Assembly: GCF_040545875.1 (NCBI RefSeq)
Contig: NZ_JBEPMR010000010.1
Length of the DNA: 64,000 nucleotides
Reading direction: 5' to 3' (one strand)
DNA from: Faecalicatena_A orotica
Lineage (GTDB): Bacteria > Bacillota > Clostridia > Lachnospirales > Lachnospiraceae
The first letter of the stretch is position 1, and each line of letters opens with the position of its first letter. Both the position numbers and the translations under genes were made by a program. The notes below the pieces were generated by a model. That model had not been told where the DNA came from and made no database searches. It saw only the letters and a list, made by a program, of their open reading frames with translations. Of this stretch, positions 62,031 to 64,000 are shown in pieces.

Positions 62031-62080
62031 TTGACATTTTAAACTGTTACTGCTATTATTACAGTATAAACTGTAATAAT
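62031..62080 (+). promoter_or_regulatory. Rrf2 gene promoter and operator
   Basis: TTGACA (62031-62036), 17-bp spacer, TATTAT (62054-62059). ATTATTACAG (62055-62064) and CTGTAATAAT (62071-62080) make a perfect inverted repeat over the -10 and start, fitting autorepression by the Rrf2 protein. Confidence 0.8.
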
Positions 62081-62162
62081 TAAAGTTGCAGTAAAAACAT
62101 TTTCCTGCAGGTATCCAGTAAGCCTGATCACAGGCATACATTACAGAAAGTGAGGGGACACC

Positions 62163-62591
62163 ATGAACAGTGAATTTATCGTAGCCGTACATGCTATGGT
62201 TTTTCTCCACCATAAAACCGGGACCATCTCCAGTGAAGTACTCGCACAGAATATCTGTACAAACCCGGTGCGGGTACGGCGTGTTATGGCGAAGTTGAAA
62301 AAGGCCGGACTGGCAGAGACACACGAGGGCCGGGCAAACGGAGGCTACGCTTATTACAAATCCAAAACAGTGACTCTGGGCGATATCAGCAGGGCTCTGG
62401 ACGTGCAGTTTGCAGACTCATCGTGGCACAGCGGGGACAGGGACAACGAATGTATGATCGCGTCAGGAATGTCAGACTATATGGACTCTTTATACAGTAA
62501 GTTAAATGAGATGTGCAGCGGCTATCTGAATACAATCACAATTGCTGATGTAGAGGAATATCTGAAAAATAAAAAAGAAGGCAGGTTATAA
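62163..62591 (+). CDS. Rrf2 family transcriptional regulator
   Basis: 142 residues. Winged HTH: ISSEVLAQNICTNPVRVRRV, MAKLKKAGLAETHEGRANGG. Cysteines occur at about 40, 100 and 120 but not with the C-x5-C-x5-C spacing of IscR, so iron-sulfur sensing is uncertain. Start ATG 62163 with GTGAGGGG upstream. Operator visible in its promoter. Target genes other than itself are not evident. Confidence 0.9.
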   Translation: MNSEFIVAVHAMVFLHHKTGTISSEVLAQNICTNPVRVRRVMAKLKKAGLAETHEGRANGGYAYYKSKTVTLGDISRALDVQFADSSWHSGDRDNECMIASGMSDYMDSLYSKLNEMCSGYLNTITIADVEEYLKNKKEGRL

Positions 62592-62612
62592 CCTCAATTG
62601 TTTATTTTTAAC

Positions 62613-63329
62613 TCAAATAAAAGTATCACGAGCCGCATATAAAGGCGGAAGTACATCTTCTGTCCGCCCAGTCTCTTCTATGTTGTGCCGGATCCAATGT
62701 TCGGCTGTTTTTTTCGAATATACCCAGGGTATGACAAACCAATTTAGCAGCCAGCCAAACACAGGTATCTTACTGCCTATCTCTGTTTCTGCATAAAATG
62801 AAATACCGTCTTCTGTGGATGAGTAGGTATGTGTAATTCGACCCACTGTCATTCCGAACTGTTTAATTAGGAAAGTAAATTCCCGCCCGTCAAGCCGGGT
62901 AGTGAGCATTGTATGATGAACTTTATCATGAAAATCATTAAACTGTTCTTGAATCATGCTTTTCGCGCCGGGGAAAAATCCATGATTAGGTTCACCATTG
63001 GGGCCGGAAGTCAGCGGGATTACCTTAATGTGGTCACGATGATGCCAAAGGTGGTAAAAAGTAATTTCCGGCCCGCTAAAGTCAATGCCGTTCCATGTTG
63101 TTGTTCTGCCGAGATTTTCAAACCACCAGCGCATCATTTCAGGGGTAACTCCCCTGATATTATCATGCTCAATCTGAACAAGCAGAACCCCGTTCCATGC
63201 ACGGGAAACGTTCACCCATTTCGCGGAAGTAACAGGCTTAAACTTAACATTCCCCGCCCGTTTAAGAGCTGCACGCGCAAGAAGCCTTTGTTTACGCAAT
63301 CTCAATTTATTATTATCATTGCCTTTCAT
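62613..63329 (-). CDS. DAPG hydrolase (PhlG)-like protein
   Basis: 238 residues from ATG 63329 (MKGNDNNKLRLRKQRLLAR), GGAGG 8 bases upstream. VTPEMMRWWFENLGRTTTWN, FYHLWHHRDHIKVIPL, and DFHDKVHHTMLTTRLDGREF resemble the zinc C-C hydrolase PhlG, which cleaves 2,4-diacetylphloroglucinol; His/Glu ligand candidates are in HLWHHRDH and TEIGSKI. The real substrate in a gut anaerobe is likely another aryl ketone. Divergent from a TetR gene with a shared palindromic control region. Confidence 0.8.
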   Translation of the reverse strand: MKGNDNNKLRLRKQRLLARAALKRAGNVKFKPVTSAKWVNVSRAWNGVLLVQIEHDNIRGVTPEMMRWWFENLGRTTTWNGIDFSGPEITFYHLWHHRDHIKVIPLTSGPNGEPNHGFFPGAKSMIQEQFNDFHDKVHHTMLTTRLDGREFTFLIKQFGMTVGRITHTYSSTEDGISFYAETEIGSKIPVFGWLLNWFVIPWVYSKKTAEHWIRHNIEETGRTEDVLPPLYAARDTFI

Positions 63330-63350
63330 ATAAATCTCCTCCAATTTTTT

Positions 63351-63397
63351 TATGATACTATTGTATCATATAATATTTTTGTGATACAATAGTATCA
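63351..63397. promoter_or_regulatory. Facing promoters embedded in twin TetR palindromes
   Basis: Palindromes TATGATACTATTGTATCATA (63351-63370) and TGATACAATAGTATCA (63382-63397). Each strand reads TTGTAT, 18-bp spacer, TACAAT (plus 63361-63390; minus 63389-63360), so the -35 of one promoter and the -10 of the other lie in each palindrome. Confidence 0.7.
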
Positions 63398-63411
63398 TAA
63401 CATATAAGACA

Positions 63412-63993
63412 GTGGGTGATATTTTGTATCATATCAAAGATGATAAAAGAGTAGAGAAATCCTCTGAATTGCTTTATCAGGGCCTCTTACGGTGTCTGAA
63501 CCAAAAAGATTTTGCAGATATTACTGTTTCCGATATATCAAAAGCCTCCACAGTGGGACGTGCAACTTTCTATCGTAATTTTGATAGTATTGCAGATATT
63601 TTATCTTGGAAATGCAACCAGCAGGTTTCCGAAATGTTACATGGATATATTGAACAGCACATTCATTCTGATAGAAAACTAGACTTTCTGCTGCATGTCT
63701 TCAGATATTGGACAATCCATCTTGAGGTCCTTGAATGTTTATTACGAATTAACAGAATTGATATTATTTATAAGAGCTTTATGGATAATTCCCACATCAT
63801 AATGGATTACCTGAAAGACCAAATAAAACTGCCCGATTTTCATTATGATTATTTCATGTCCACCCGCATAGGGATATTTATTGGAATTATGGATACATGG
63901 ATGAAAAACGGAAAATCAGAAAGTGCCGAAGAAATAACTGAAATTATTGAAAAACAGTTACTGTTTGCACAAAAAAGTACCCTGATTTTTTAG
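63412..63993 (+). CDS. TetR/AcrR family transcriptional regulator
   Basis: 193 residues, start taken as GTG 63412; a TTG at 63424 is possible and neither has a strong ribosome site. HTH at about 36-58 (FADITVSDISKASTVGRATF, YRNFDSIADI), then a C-terminal domain of the TetR_C/YxaF-like kind with helices rich in aromatic residues. Divergent from the DAPG-hydrolase-like gene; should repress both from the twin palindromes. Confidence 0.88.
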   Translation: MGDILYHIKDDKRVEKSSELLYQGLLRCLNQKDFADITVSDISKASTVGRATFYRNFDSIADILSWKCNQQVSEMLHGYIEQHIHSDRKLDFLLHVFRYWTIHLEVLECLLRINRIDIIYKSFMDNSHIIMDYLKDQIKLPDFHYDYFMSTRIGIFIGIMDTWMKNGKSESAEEITEIIEKQLLFAQKSTLIF

Positions 63994-64000
63994 TGAATCC

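Overview
The window reads as chromosome of a low-to-mid GC anaerobic Clostridia, most like a gut Lachnospiraceae. The inference rests on strong AGGAGG ribosome sites, a T-box leader on pheST, an ATP-type pckA, OmpR-type two-component and PTS/GntR carbohydrate genes, EFR1-type flavodoxin-ferredoxin, a TetR/Rrf2/MarR-rich regulator set and no respiratory chain genes. No rRNA, tRNA or CRISPR array was seen.

Layout. 0-5.5 kb is an accessory, AT-richer and partly decayed region: the start of a GH3 glycosidase with a divergent AraC regulator, a CatA-like acetyltransferase, a SAM methyltransferase, a response-regulator fragment, a ParE/Phd-type toxin-antitoxin pair, a 5'-truncated HipA-like kinase and an IS256-type transposase remnant. 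5.6-10.2 kb holds an M20 amidohydrolase behind two wrecked membrane-protein genes, a divergent LysR regulator and an MFS transporter. 10.4-11.0 kb is a second gene graveyard (InlB-repeat surface protein tail, serine recombinase fragment). 11-20 kb is mostly housekeeping on the minus strand: queA, pheT, pheS with its T-box, then MATE, phosphotransferase, AraC and YihY genes. 20.5-20.8 kb carries a 6S-like RNA with a near-consensus promoter. 21-31 kb: EFR1, pckA, thrC, and a four-gene operon (OCD-family reductase, noncanonical IlvD-family dehydratase, TrmB regulator, NhaC-type transporter) whose promoter overlaps an inverted repeat. 30.84-31.18 kb is a very large inverted repeat with two internal hairpins. 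31-36 kb: argH-asd-leuC-leuD operon and queH.

36-42 kb: ABC transporter with a truncated permease, SGNH hydrolase, a lone large serine recombinase with a C-terminal winged helix, and a MarR-flavodoxin pair. 42.2-45.5 kb: a 33-residue membrane peptide and an intact operon of a DUF5058 membrane protein, a second membrane protein and a membrane-anchored PM20D1-like M20 hydrolase. This is the intact counterpart of the decayed set at 5.7-7.8 kb and is the best candidate for an undescribed system: a two-protein membrane carrier that travels with M20 hydrolases. 45.5-52.8 kb: glutathione peroxidase, trehalose PTS/hydrolase/repressor with TreR palindromes, SRAP protein, rarA. 53-57.6 kb: an ABC exporter operon with a HExxH secreted protein and a two-component system. 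57.7-64 kb: RsiV-like DUF3298 protein, dinB and a small partner, radical SAM plus TetR, Rrf2, and a DAPG-hydrolase-like enzyme with a divergent TetR.

Several regulators can be paired with visible operators: TreR at CTTGTTTAAACAAG, MarR at GGTAACTTGTT arms, TetR at GCTAGTnnnnACTAGC inside a promoter spacer, Rrf2 at ATTATTACAG arms, and the last TetR at two palindromes that embed facing promoters. All functions are assigned by motif recognition only; no database search was run.
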